Assembly (NCBI GenBank): GCA_014084085.1
Contig: NPFB01000124.1
Span: 35,267-50,137 of the forward strand
Direction of reading: 5' to 3'
DNA: 14,871 bases
Source: Hondaea fermentalgiana
Taxonomy: Eukaryota; Sar; Bigyra; Thraustochytrida; Thraustochytriidae
A program made the position numbers and the translations under genes. This document shows, piece after piece, positions 1 to 11,255 of the stretch. Each line of letters begins with the position of its first letter. The stretch's first letter is position 1. The notes under the pieces were generated by a model. That model searched no databases. It saw nothing but the letters and a program-made list of their open reading frames with translations, and was not told where the DNA came from.

Positions 1-1
1 C

Positions 2-1651
2 GGCCTACACCGGGCAATTGGACGATTCGGAAGCGCTGTCATCTTCTTTGACCAATGGGACGTGCCCGCGCCGCTGCAACGGGCCTGGTGCGTATGGGAG
101 ATCATGGGTGCCATTACGCAGGCGCAGAATTTCGAGGTCGTTATTACGCCTGGTCAAGAGCAGGCTTTTGTCGAGGCGCTGCTTGAGGATGTTCATGGAT
201 TGGCCAAGATCATGGCCGATAACAACAACATGCGCAATGCAAAGTGCTGGAAGAAAGAAGACAAGGAAATGATTGACAAAGCAATCGAAGCAACCGTGGA
301 AGGTGGCTATGTGACACTGATCAAAGAGGTCAATCGACGCGTGCACGCATGGCGACTTAAAATGGCACGAGACGCAGTATTGGAAGCTCGGAGTGGTGAT
401 GGTGATGCACGCAAGCTTGCGGATATTCTTGTTTGCACTGCTGAGCTATTGAAAAGCCAAGGCGAGTACATTGAAGCTTTGCACATGCTCGAGGAAGCAC
501 TGTCGATTCGCAAGGAATGTCTTGGCGACCGGCATCCCTCAGTGGCTCAAACGCTCAACAACATCGCCGGCGTGTATCGTAATCAAGGCCGCTACGAGGA
601 GGCCTTGGCGTACTACGAGGAAGCGCTGTCGATTCGTAAGGAAAGTCTTGGCGACCGGCATCCCTCAGTGGCTTCCACGCTCTACAACATCGCCAATGTG
701 TACAAAGCACAAGGCCGCTACGAGGAGGCCTTGGCGTGCTACGAGGAAGCGCTGTCGATTCGCAAGGAAAGTCTTGGCGACCGGCATCCCTTAGTGGCGA
801 CCACGCTCAACAACATCGCCGGCATGTATTACAATCAAGGCCGCCACGAGGAGGCCTTGGCGTACTATGAGGAAGCGCTGTCGATTCGTAAGGAATGTCT
901 TGGCGACCGGCATCCCTCAGTGGCGACCACGCTCAACAACATCGCCTCAGTGTATGACAATCAAGGCCGCTACAAGGAGGCCTTGGCGTACTACGAGGAA
1001 AATTTATCCATAAGCAAGGAAAGTCTAGGCGACCGGCATCCCTCAGTGGCGACCACGCTCCACAAGATCGCCGGCGTGTATGACGATCAAGGTCGCTACG
1101 AGGAGGCCTTGGCGTACTACGAAGAAGATTTATCCATCAGCAAGGAAATTCTTGGCGACCGGCATCCCGATGTGGCAATCACGTTCAGCAACATCGCCAC
1201 AGTGTATTACAATCAAGGCCGCTACGAGGAGGCCTTGGCGTTCTACGAGGAAGCGCTGTCGATTCGCAAGGAAAGTCTTGGCGACCGGCATCCCGATGTG
1301 GCGACCACGCTCAACAACATCGCCGGCGTGTATGGCTCACAAGGCCGCTACGAGGAAGCCTTGGCGTACTACGAGGAAGCGCTGTCGATTCGCAAGGAAA
1401 ATCTTGGCGACCGGCATCCCGATGTGGCTGGCACGATCAACAACATCGCCGGCGTGTATTACAATCAAGGCCGCTACGAGGAGGCCTTGGCGTACTACGA
1501 AGAAGCATTGTCGATTTACAAGGAACGTCTTGGCGACCGGCATCCCTATGTGGCGATCGTTCTCGAAAGCATGCAAAACACTTGGGAGAGAAGGACATGG
1601 GAAATGCCCGCGACAGGATGCCCCCCGCGCGAAATTGGCCAATTTAGTTAA
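2..1651 (+). CDS. Kinesin-light-chain-like TPR protein, 5' partial
   Basis: The frame is open from the left edge, so the start is missing; 549 residues are visible, ending at TAA 1649-1651. Residues 19-34 read WDVPAPLQRAWCVWEI. From memory, this kind of W-D-x-P-x-P-L-x-R-A-W-C-x-W-E-I block sits upstream of kinesin-light-chain-type TPR arrays in many algal and protist proteins and may be the end of a TIR-like domain. That assignment is an inference. A helical linker follows (about residues 35-135). Then come nine 42-residue TPR units with consensus LGDRHPxVAxTLNNIAGVYxNQGRYEEALAYYEEALSIRKE (consensus only). The array ends with a short unrelated tail of about 25 residues. TPRs of this class bind protein partners; true kinesin light chain links kinesin-1 to cargo, but the coiled coil that binds the heavy chain is not seen. 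It may instead be a signalling or immune-type protein. Database hits labelled kinesin light chain should be read with that caution. Confidence 0.85.
   Translation, partial: GLHRAIGRFGSAVIFFDQWDVPAPLQRAWCVWEIMGAITQAQNFEVVITPGQEQAFVEALLEDVHGLAKIMADNNNMRNAKCWKKEDKEMIDKAIEATVEGGYVTLIKEVNRRVHAWRLKMARDAVLEARSGDGDARKLADILVCTAELLKSQGEYIEALHMLEEALSIRKECLGDRHPSVAQTLNNIAGVYRNQGRYEEALAYYEEALSIRKESLGDRHPSVASTLYNIANVYKAQGRYEEALACYEEALSIRKESLGDRHPLVATTLNNIAGMYYNQGRHEEALAYYEEALSIRKECLGDRHPSVATTLNNIASVYDNQGRYKEALAYYEENLSISKESLGDRHPSVATTLHKIAGVYDDQGRYEEALAYYEEDLSISKEILGDRHPDVAITFSNIATVYYNQGRYEEALAFYEEALSIRKESLGDRHPDVATTLNNIAGVYGSQGRYEEALAYYEEALSIRKENLGDRHPDVAGTINNIAGVYYNQGRYEEALAYYEEALSIYKERLGDRHPYVAIVLESMQNTWERRTWEMPATGCPPREIGQFS
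491..1560 (+). repeat. Tandem 126-bp repeat array encoding TPRs
   Basis: The segment cttggcgaccggcatccc (or a one-base variant) recurs at 521, 647, 773, 899, 1025, 1151, 1277, 1403 and 1529, an exact 126-bp period (42 codons). Flanking blocks such as ctcaacaacatcgcc and gaggaggccttggcg also recur almost unchanged. Identity is high at the DNA level, including synonymous positions, which points to recent duplication or ongoing homogenisation. The residue after HP changes in blocks: S or L in units 1-5, D in units 6-8, Y in unit 9. Because the period is a multiple of three, other frames also stay open and repetitive; those are shadows. Confidence 0.95.
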
Positions 1652-2588
1652 GAAAAACCGCACCAAGCTAAACCTGATAAGATTCTTACTTACCTGCTGC
1701 TTTTTAATCCCGCTATTAAACTAGCCACGCTCGGCGCGAAGCCGGATTGCCAGCTGCATCATCGTCTCACCGTCTCCAGGAACGCTACGCGACCGAGCCT
1801 TCTGCCGCGTCTGCACGCCGCTTTTTTCCTCAAGCCGTCTCTTCTGGCCTCGAGTCCGAATCACCTTCTCGCTTGAAGCAATGCCAGCTTTCTCCTTCGA
1901 TTCAGACCGCGACCTCTTGGCATCGACAATGTCTATCTCTCGACTTCAAAAGTTCTCTCCTGTTTTTTTGTTTTCTTTTAGGAAACCTTGCCGAGGCACG
2001 CAACCCTTGTGAACGCTGCCCATGGCCCTCAAAGGGAGGCCATCTGCAGAATGACATTTGTAAAGGAGACACCAACGCTAAAAGGCGAGGGGCGCATCGT
2101 TGCTTGCGTGAGCTGGGCGTTATGTCTTTGTTTTGTCATTTCTCGTGTGTGTGTGTTTGACGCAAAAGAGCCTTTGTTGACGAGACACTGCACTGCACTT
2201 CACTGCATTGACACGCGGGGACGGCCCTTTTTCGTTCCATTCTTGGCGCGTGTGCACCGCACACCAAGACACAGAATTATACAAACATAGAAAACACAGC
2301 CACGGTCGTGCGTATCCCACGTAATCCTCAAACCCAAGCATCCTTCTCGTCCCGTCGCAAACCTTGGCAAGCATCGCGAAGAGACGCAACGACGAGCGTG
2401 ACGCGCGCGCACCAGGACTGGAACGGAGGAGGTCCGTCTCCCCGCGCCGGTGCAGCGCAGTTGCGTCTCAGCAACAAGGCGTCGCTTTTCCCGAAGTGCA
2501 CGTGCCACCTGCCAGCAGCTGCCTGCGCCTGGACGGAGCCGGTCAGAGCGAGAAAGGCGAGGCGGCGCGGCGTGCGGCCGGCGCGCTG
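1652..2588. other. Intergenic spacer / 5' region of the MFS gene
   Basis: No gene is recognised here. ATTAAA at 1715-1720, 64 bases after the TPR stop, could serve as a polyadenylation signal, but this is weak. A (GT)6 run lies at 2145-2156 and an imperfect CACTG tandem at about 2186-2210. From about 2400 the base composition rises in GC. The frame of the downstream transporter is open back to at least 2364, but no ATG occurs in it before 2589. The open stretch from 2364 to 2588 is therefore read as 5' UTR, unless an upstream exon supplies a start. Confidence 0.5.
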
Positions 2589-4397
2589 ATGCTCGGCGGC
2601 AACGAGCTGGCCCGCCGACGCAGGTCCGGGGAGCTGGCCAGGACCTACTTCGGCAGCAGCGGCAGCAGCGGCGGCAGCGGCGGCGGCGGGATGATGAGCG
2701 GCGCTTCCGGCGAAGCAGCGGTTGAGATGGCGGAGGCGCAGACCGCCGACGCAGCGGGAGCAGCTCGGTCGCCGACGAGCGCGGGCCCCAGCAAGCTCGA
2801 AGCAGGCGAGGCCGCGGGCGAGGACTACGGAGTCGACGAGGATGGCCTGCCTCACATGTGCTCGAACGATGAAGAGCGGATGAAGCTGGTCGACGCGGCC
2901 TTTGACGAGATTGGGATCGGCCGCTATCACGCGGCCATCTTCGTGTCGGCTTCGCTGGGGTTCTTTGTTGAGGCTGCAGAGATGAGCATCCTGCCGCTAC
3001 TGATTGCCAAGTTCTCTCAAGAATGGGAAGTGACAGACCGTGATCTCTCGATGCTTCCAAGCGTGACGGCCATCGGCATGGTGACCGGGACCTTGATCTT
3101 TGGCAGACTCTCCGACCTCGTCGGTCGTAAAGTCGTTTACCATACGAGTCTAAGCCTATGCGTGGTCTTTGGGTACATTTCGTCGTTCACGACGAGCATC
3201 CAGGTCTTTGCCGCGACGCGCATGTTTATGGGTTTCGGGTACGGAGGAAACTTGGTCTCGGCGGCGACGCTGCTGCTGGAGAGTATTCCTACGGCGTACC
3301 GAGGTCTTTTTTCTGCGTTGACGACGTTTTCCTTTACCTTTGGCGGCATTTTCATCTCTTTCTTTTCGTATCTTTTGATGGACGCCTGGGGCTGGGAGAG
3401 CATCGTGCGAACCACATCATTGCTCGGTCTGCCAGTGTGCATCTTTCTCTTTTTCATGCCCGGGTCGGTGCGCTTTTATATAATGAACAAACGTTACGAA
3501 AACGCCGTTGGCGTGGTGGAGCGCATCGCCAAGGTAAATGGCAAGCCAATGCCACGAATCTTTACGCTTGCACGTTTGCGAGGCATTGAGGATGCCGCAG
3601 CGGGTGCCTTGTCTTCACCAACAGGGGAGACTATTTCTGCACGAAAATCCTGCGTCACGTATATGGGATTAATGACGATTCTCGATTCTCGTGTGCTGCG
3701 CATTCTCCTGCCGCTCATGACCATTTGGTTTCTCAACAGCTTTGCTTACGCTCTCTTCTCCTTTTTGCCGCTTGAGCTCAACAAACGCTTTGGTGACGTG
3801 GACAAGGCGCCGTACAAGATATCGATGGCGCTAAGCGTTGGCGGTTTTATCGGTTCCTTGGCAGTGACTTTTTTGTCAACGCGAATGAAACGCCTCTCGG
3901 AGCTGAGGCTCGGTCTCACGCTTGTGGCCGCCTCGACCATGGTCATCAGCCAAATAACGAGCTCTTTCTTGGCAGTCTGTGCGGTGCTCATGGTCAGTCA
4001 TACGGGCGTCTCCATAATTTACCATGCTCTATACACGTACACTCCTGAGACGTTTCCCACATCAGTGCGTGTGACCGCGTTCAGCGCGTGTCATTTGAGT
4101 CACCGTCTGGCGCCGATCATTGCGCCCTTTGGTGTGACGGCACTCACGTCTCGATCATTCACACTTGCGGCCGTGTGTTATGCGTCGCTTTGGTTTGTAG
4201 CCGCGGGTGTCTCGCTCACTCTCCACCGCGAGACCCTCAACCAGCCCATGGTCGAGTCGCTCGACGAGTTCAGTGATGGGCAGACGGGCTCGCATCGATA
4301 CGAACATGTTCGCAACAGTGGTACTGTTGTTGCAGAAGATACGCCATTGACTGCGCCGTCCGGTCAAGTCAGGACGACTTCTTTGGCGAACCAATAA
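2589..4397 (+). CDS. SVOP/SV2-like major facilitator transporter
   Basis: Predicted 602-residue membrane carrier of the major facilitator superfamily; it should move a small solute across a membrane, but the substrate cannot be read from sequence. Residues 1-110 are Gly/Ser/Ala/Glu-rich and probably disordered and cytosolic. About 12 membrane segments follow, roughly 113-135, 157-174, 182-203, 206-230, 240-262, 276-291, 368-391, 410-430, 439-459, 461-482, 498-519 and 522-546. The family signature GRLSDLVGRK (motif A, 172-181) lies between TM2 and TM3. PETFPTSVR (486-494) before TM11 and the start IGIGRYH...FFVEAAEMSILPLL match the SV2/SVOP (sugar-porter-related) branch. A loop of about 75 residues separates TM6 and TM7, and the C-terminal tail (about 550-602) is hydrophilic. 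The start is uncertain: ATG 2589 is first in frame but has a poor context (C at -3), whereas ATGs at 2691 and 2727 have G at -3. All leave the transporter core intact. Confidence 0.88.
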   Translation: MLGGNELARRRRSGELARTYFGSSGSSGGSGGGGMMSGASGEAAVEMAEAQTADAAGAARSPTSAGPSKLEAGEAAGEDYGVDEDGLPHMCSNDEERMKLVDAAFDEIGIGRYHAAIFVSASLGFFVEAAEMSILPLLIAKFSQEWEVTDRDLSMLPSVTAIGMVTGTLIFGRLSDLVGRKVVYHTSLSLCVVFGYISSFTTSIQVFAATRMFMGFGYGGNLVSAATLLLESIPTAYRGLFSALTTFSFTFGGIFISFFSYLLMDAWGWESIVRTTSLLGLPVCIFLFFMPGSVRFYIMNKRYENAVGVVERIAKVNGKPMPRIFTLARLRGIEDAAAGALSSPTGETISARKSCVTYMGLMTILDSRVLRILLPLMTIWFLNSFAYALFSFLPLELNKRFGDVDKAPYKISMALSVGGFIGSLAVTFLSTRMKRLSELRLGLTLVAASTMVISQITSSFLAVCAVLMVSHTGVSIIYHALYTYTPETFPTSVRVTAFSACHLSHRLAPIIAPFGVTALTSRSFTLAAVCYASLWFVAAGVSLTLHRETLNQPMVESLDEFSDGQTGSHRYEHVRNSGTVVAEDTPLTAPSGQVRTTSLANQ

Positions 4398-4648
4398 GGC
4401 CGTCGCCGTGTCGACAGCCAGCCCAGGTCGCTCCGCAAGCCAGGTCGCTCGTCGGAACGGAAAGATTTGATGGCGTGAGTGTGTGTGCCCTTTACTTCGA
4501 AAAGACAAAAGAAAACAGCCCTTGCGCTCCAAGAAACAGCAGCTCTCATCGCTGCATGCAACGCATCGACGTGAAGCCAGTCCACACCGGCCGTGTCTTC
4601 GCGCCGGCCCTTCAGCCCGGCCCCCACCCTGTAGAATTGATGCCTCCA

Positions 4649-4654
4649 AATAAA
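4649..4654 (+). promoter_or_regulatory. Possible polyadenylation signal AATAAA
   Basis: A canonical AATAAA lies about 250 bases after the MFS transporter stop and about 690 bases before the CDC48 start. Position and orientation fit the transporter transcript. Protist polyadenylation signals are often degenerate, so one hexamer is weak evidence. Confidence 0.25.
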
Positions 4655-4907
4655 CTACACTATGCACATAGAATCGCGATCACATTTTCCAGCCACAGCG
4701 TCAACGCCTGTCTGGGCCTGAAGACTCCACCGCTCGCGACACGTTCGCTCCTTGCAGCCCTGCCCACGCCGCCGAGAACGATCCGCCTGCGATCGGCACG
4801 CCCCGAGGCGCTCTTGCTTGCGCCGGTCCTGATTTGCAGTACCGGTACCTGGCGAAGCTTCGCGACGCCGTTGAAGATTTGCGAGACAGAACCCTTATCG
4901 CGCGACG

Positions 4908-5025
4908 CCGCGCACGCACGCACGCTCGCACGCACGCACGCACGCTCGCACGCACGCACGCACGCACGCTCGCGCGCTCGCTCGCTCGCTAGCCCGCTCG
5001 CACGCACGCACGCACGCGCTCGCGG
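4908..5025. repeat. CGCA/CGCT tetranucleotide microsatellite
   Basis: About 115 bases made almost wholly of cgca and cgct units in runs, with a short ctagcc interruption near 4988. It lies roughly 320-430 bases upstream of the CDC48 start, in its promoter or 5' leader. On either strand it alternates purine and pyrimidine in places (gcgcgc, cacgcacg), so it could adopt non-B structure. Length variation between strains is likely. Confidence 0.85.
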
Positions 5026-5268
5026 CGCCCGCGAGAGTTGCGAGATCCGATCGGGGAGCAAGCAGGTAGGTCCGAGGGAGCAGGACAAGGAGAGGGAGAA
5101 GCCGCAGCAGCAGCGCGTCGCGCCACTCTCCGAGGGCCGCGGCGGCGGCCAGAAGGAGAAGGCCGGAGGGCAGACCTTCATCCGGAGCGTGCGCAGCGCG
5201 GAAAGTAACTCGCTGTCCGGGGCCGGCGTGCGCAAAGGAGCGGCGAGAGAGGATCGAAGATTAACTGA

Positions 5269-7740
<2,472 letters not shown>

Positions 7741-7973
7741 ACAGGAAACGGAGAAGCTGGCTAGATAACAAAGAGAGATTATACTACCATCCTTACGAAT
7801 GTGTTTACCAACCACACCAAGAGCCAAGAGTGGTTTCTCCTTGTCGACTACACAAGTGCAACAGAGCCTTTGATGATGATGGTGCTTCACGCTCTCACAA
7901 ATTGGGAAAACGAAACAGTTTCAACGCAACGTGAACATGTCTTTCTATGTAGTAGTACGATCCAGGTTTCCTT
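7741..7973. other. Convergent intergenic region
   Basis: About 230 bases between the CDC48 stop and the stop of the minus-strand gene, so the two 3' UTRs face each other and may overlap. The segment is clearly more AT-rich than both genes. I see no AATAAA on either strand and no strong hairpin. Confidence 0.6.
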
Positions 7974-9689
7974 TCATTTGGCTTTCAACTTCGGAGCAAG
8001 GTTGGAGTCCATAAAATTGAAAAGCGCTTTGTGCTCACCAACATTAAGCCTTGTCCGCTTCTTGGCGCGAGCTGCTGGCTTTTTCGCGGCTTCGGTCTTG
8101 TTCGCACGCGTTCGCTTGGACGCAGCCGCCTTTGTGATTTGGCGACGTTGCGTTGGAACATTCTCCTCATTCTCGTCCTCAGAGTCATCTTCTTGCACAA
8201 GGCGGCGAGAACGCGAAGTCTGGCGCGTCTTGGCGGGCACGGGGCTGGGACTCGGCGCCGCAGCAAAATCCTCGTCCAATAGTTCGTTGTCTGCCTCGTC
8301 TCCCTGTTCTTTGTCCTCCTTATCGACTTGCGAATGATCTGCGCGAGGGGCACTTGCCAATGAAGAAGACGCATGGTCCTCATCTTCATCAGCAACGGCA
8401 GTCTTTTTCCAAGTGGCTCGAGCGGGCCGCCTTCGTGCTGGGGTCGCGACTAAGTTCTCATCCTCGCTCTCTTCCTCTTTAGCGTCTGCTTCAGCAATTT
8501 CCATGGCGGCCTTTTTCGCAGCAGCCCGTGTTGGGCGCATCTTCTTTGGTGTTGGTGACGTTGTATTGGCTGATTCTCTTGCCTCATTATCACCCTCGTC
8601 GATGCGAGCAGCCGCGAGCCTGCTCGCTTCTCCTCTTCCTGTCTTCTTCTTGGGCGTGGGTGTTTTCTTCTTGGGCGTGGGTGTTTTCTTCGCGGCGCGA
8701 GTGAGAGGCGGCGATGATTGCATGAGTTCGTCGTTCTCGTCATCCTCGAGCTGATCCTTTTTCGCAACATCCATTTTCGTAGTCTCGCGCTTGGGGAGTT
8801 TTCTTTGCAGTATAGGTGTGCTTGTTGCGCTTGCGTTGTCGAGCATGTCTTCGTCATCCTCTGCAGCATGGAGCAGATTTTTGCTCTCTTTGTCGGTGTC
8901 GTCCTTTTTCGTGGCCGCGCGCGTGGGCCGCTTTTTGGTAGGTGTGGGCGATTGGATTGGAGATGGGCTCGCTTCGTGAACGCTGTTGGAATCCTCGTCA
9001 TCGGACGAAACCTCGACATCCATGAGTTTAGTCGCGCGAGAAGTGTGCCTCGTCCTCTTTGATGGTGTAGGTGTCTTTTGTCTCGATTCTGTTTGGGGAA
9101 AAGCTGTTTCTGCGTCGACCTTCTTTCGAGGTGCACGTTTCTTTTTGGGTGTAGGCGTCTTGCTTGAGGCTGGTGCTTCAGAAGGCTGGAATACATTCTC
9201 TTCTTTCGTCTCCTCGGTCTCAGATTCTCTAGCAACATCGTTTTGAGCGCCACGTTTCTTGGGCGTTCTCGTGCCAGCGATTGTAGACTTGCGTTCTTGC
9301 TCGTTTGGCTCGTCCAGAGCACCATCTTTATTGATTGTCTGCTTGGATTTTTTCGCCGCTGCGCGGGAAGCGCGCTTGACTTCTTTACTAGAGGGGCTGT
9401 CAGGATTTGCAAGGGCCTTGGATCGATTTAGCCGCGTCTTTGGTGCTACCTTCTTAGCTTTGGGGCTCTCCTGAACCTCCACTGCAGCTCTGTCGTCTTG
9501 CGAGTGGGTCTCATCGTCGCGAGGAGGGGATGCCGGCAAGACCCGATCTTGGTCGCGCTCTGGCGTTGCATCGACGGCGCTTGAAGCAACGGACTCTTGA
9601 TCGGCAGACATGTCGCGATCCGCAAGCTCCTGTGCACGCACCACCGAGTCCTCGGCCGGGGTCGAGCGCTCTGGTGGAGGTGCAGCAAC

Positions 9690-9721
<32 letters not shown>

Positions 9722-10472
9722 GGCGTTTCATCATGGCCTCGATATTCTCAGTAATGGAGCGTTGATGTTCTGCGAGAATCTGGGCAATCGTGGGCTGCTG
9801 CTGTTCCAGGTCTCCAATTTCCTTGCGAGCCTTTTCGAGCTCGCTCGTGAGTCCTGCGGCATGTTCGCGTGCGGCCGTAAGCTGCGTCGAAAGATGGTTG
9901 CGGTCGTCCTGAGCCTTGTTGGCGGCCATGACCGCCTCTTCGACGGAACGGACGAGCGCGCGTGCCCTGGCTGCGAGGGTGTCGCGTTGCTGAAGTGCAT
10001 GCCGGAGAGCCTGCGAGAGACATTGCTCATGCCCCTTGGCCTTGTGTTCTTCCAAGGCTTTTTCGCACGCCTGAATCCGCAACGCACGATTGTCTTCACG
10101 AAGAGCCGAGGCCGTGGCAAGAGCTGCGCAGGCATCGGCGCGAGCTTCGGCCTGCTTGCGTTTCGTCGTTTGCAATTCGGCCAGGACTTGATCGTTTTCG
10201 TCTCGTGCAAGCTGCCATCGCGCCGAAGCAACAATTCCCTTTTGCTCCTTCTCAAGGACGAGACTTTCGAGGTCCTTGACGCGATCCTGCAGCTCTTGCA
10301 CCTGCGTTTGCGCGCGGGCCTCGCCTCCGCGGGCGTGCGCGAGTTCCGTGCGTAGTTTCTGAGCCTGCTCAAAGAGCGTGGGGTCCGCGAGCAGTTCTGC
10401 CTCCTTGAGCGCGGCTTTGACGGTCTCGAGCTCCTCTCTGAGGGCTGCATCGGCGTCGGCATTTGCCGTCAT
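7974..10472 (-). CDS. Coiled-coil, polyQ, S/TP-K repeat protein (unknown)
   Basis: I do not recognise this 832-residue protein. Residues about 8-235 form a long charged, Ala/Glu/Gln/Arg-rich helix typical of a coiled coil. Residues 251-261 are eleven glutamines, followed by AAPPP. The rest (about 265-832) looks disordered. It alternates acidic patches (SSDDEDS, EDDEDML, EEESEDEN, EDDSEDENEEN) with basic modules built on S/T-P-T-P-K-K-x-R-P-T-R-A-A-x-K-K. Examples are TPTPKKKR, SPTPTKKRPTRAATKK, TPTPKKKTPTPKKK and SPTPKKMRPTRAAAKK. S/TPxK sites are classic proline-directed (CDK-type) kinase targets and SPKK-like DNA-contacting motifs, and the basic clusters would serve as nuclear localisation signals. 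A nuclear, chromatin- or spindle-associated role is therefore plausible but inferred. The C-terminal 22 residues (about GEHKALFNFMDSNLAPKLKAK) are more ordered and may be a docking motif. The start is ATG 10472, with A at -3; a further six upstream codons begin only with GTG. Confidence 0.85.
8643..8693 (-). repeat. 21-bp tandem repeat encoding TPTPKKK twice
   Basis: Within the minus-strand coiled-coil gene, a 21-bp unit containing cttgggcgtgggtgttttc occurs twice in direct tandem and encodes TPTPKKK-TPTPKKK. The copies are identical at the DNA level, so this is a recent duplication of one phospho-site/basic module. Confidence 0.85.
9690..9722 (-). repeat. Pure (CAA)11 tract encoding polyglutamine
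   Basis: Plus-strand (TTG)11 reads as eleven uninterrupted CAA codons for Gln in the minus-strand gene. It sits at the junction between the coiled coil and the disordered tail. An uninterrupted triplet tract is prone to slippage, so allele length should vary without frameshift. Confidence 0.95.
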
Positions 10473-11255
10473 CCTTGCCGCCTTGCGCACCGGTCTGCGC
10501 GTCCGCAGAAGCGAGTCTCCGCGCAGCCCTGCGCACCCGTGCGCCCGCCCGTCGCTTTCTTTTTCGTTTGGAGAGACGGCGTTTGCTCGGTCTGGTCTGG
10601 TCTCCGGGTTGGTTGTCTCGGTTCAAGTTGCAACCGCCGCGAAGAGGCCTATTCTACTTGGGCCGCTTTTCTTGCCTTGCGCGAGATCGCGAGAACTCGA
10701 GCCCTCGCGAGGATCCGGCGGGTTGCGAGGCGAGCGGAGCCATTGCGCGCGGGTGTTTCCAAAGAGCGTCGACGGGTTCTGGGGAACGAGAGCGAAGGGC
10801 TACGACTTGAAGGAAATGTAGTGCTTTTTGCCACGTAGAGTGTTGCCATAAAAAGTGTTGCGGTTCTTTTGGGTGGGGAGTGCATTCGTTCATGCGAGAG
10901 TTGAAGCGGTTGCGTCGAATTTCGCGCTTTTACACGATGCATCACGAGATCAGCGTTGGCGTTTTCATAACAGTCCTTCGTACGATTCGTAAGAAAGGAG
11001 TTTGCCTTGGTCTTGGCTTCCCTGTCGATACTTCTTTGTTTATCAAAATACAAGGGATTGCCATGATATTTCGATGAGACATTTGCAATTTCTTGAGCAA
11101 ACTTTGCGCGCGGAAAGACGTGGTGGCGAGAAAACGACCGTCATCCATTCCCATGGCAACGTCAACATTTCCTGTTCTCGCCCAATTTCCTCGTGTGTCT
11201 GTGTGTCGTAAACGACTGAAAAATCCTGAGGTGGCAAAATGCAAAAGGAGAAGAA
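10473..11255. other. Divergent intergenic (shared promoter) region
   Basis: About 780 bases lie between the start of the minus-strand coiled-coil gene and the plus-strand J-domain gene, so both promoters and 5' UTRs must lie here. The left half is GC-rich (about 10473-10800) and the right half is AT-richer. The run cataaaaag at about 10849-10857 is a weak TATA-like candidate. Small open frames here begin with GTG or TTG and show no family features. No RNA gene was recognised. Confidence 0.55.

Noticed and set aside
1080..1724. Second repetitive open frame across the TPR array (also 471-794)
   Set aside because: The 126-bp period is a multiple of three, so any frame free of stops in one unit stays open throughout. 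The Arg-rich product is a shadow of the TPR frame.
2200..3060. Arg/Ser-rich minus-strand open frames opposite the MFS N-terminus
   Set aside because: They translate GC-rich Gly/Ser codons backwards, lack a believable start and overlap a recognisable transporter.
8450..9412. Minus-strand frames inside the coiled-coil gene (also 9731-10462)
   Set aside because: They are frame-shifted translations of the repetitive S/TP-K and coiled-coil coding sequence, giving Arg/His/Pro-rich products.
10880..11077. Small plus-strand open frame in the divergent intergenic region
   Set aside because: It starts with GTG rather than ATG, has no family features and lies where promoters and 5' UTRs are expected.
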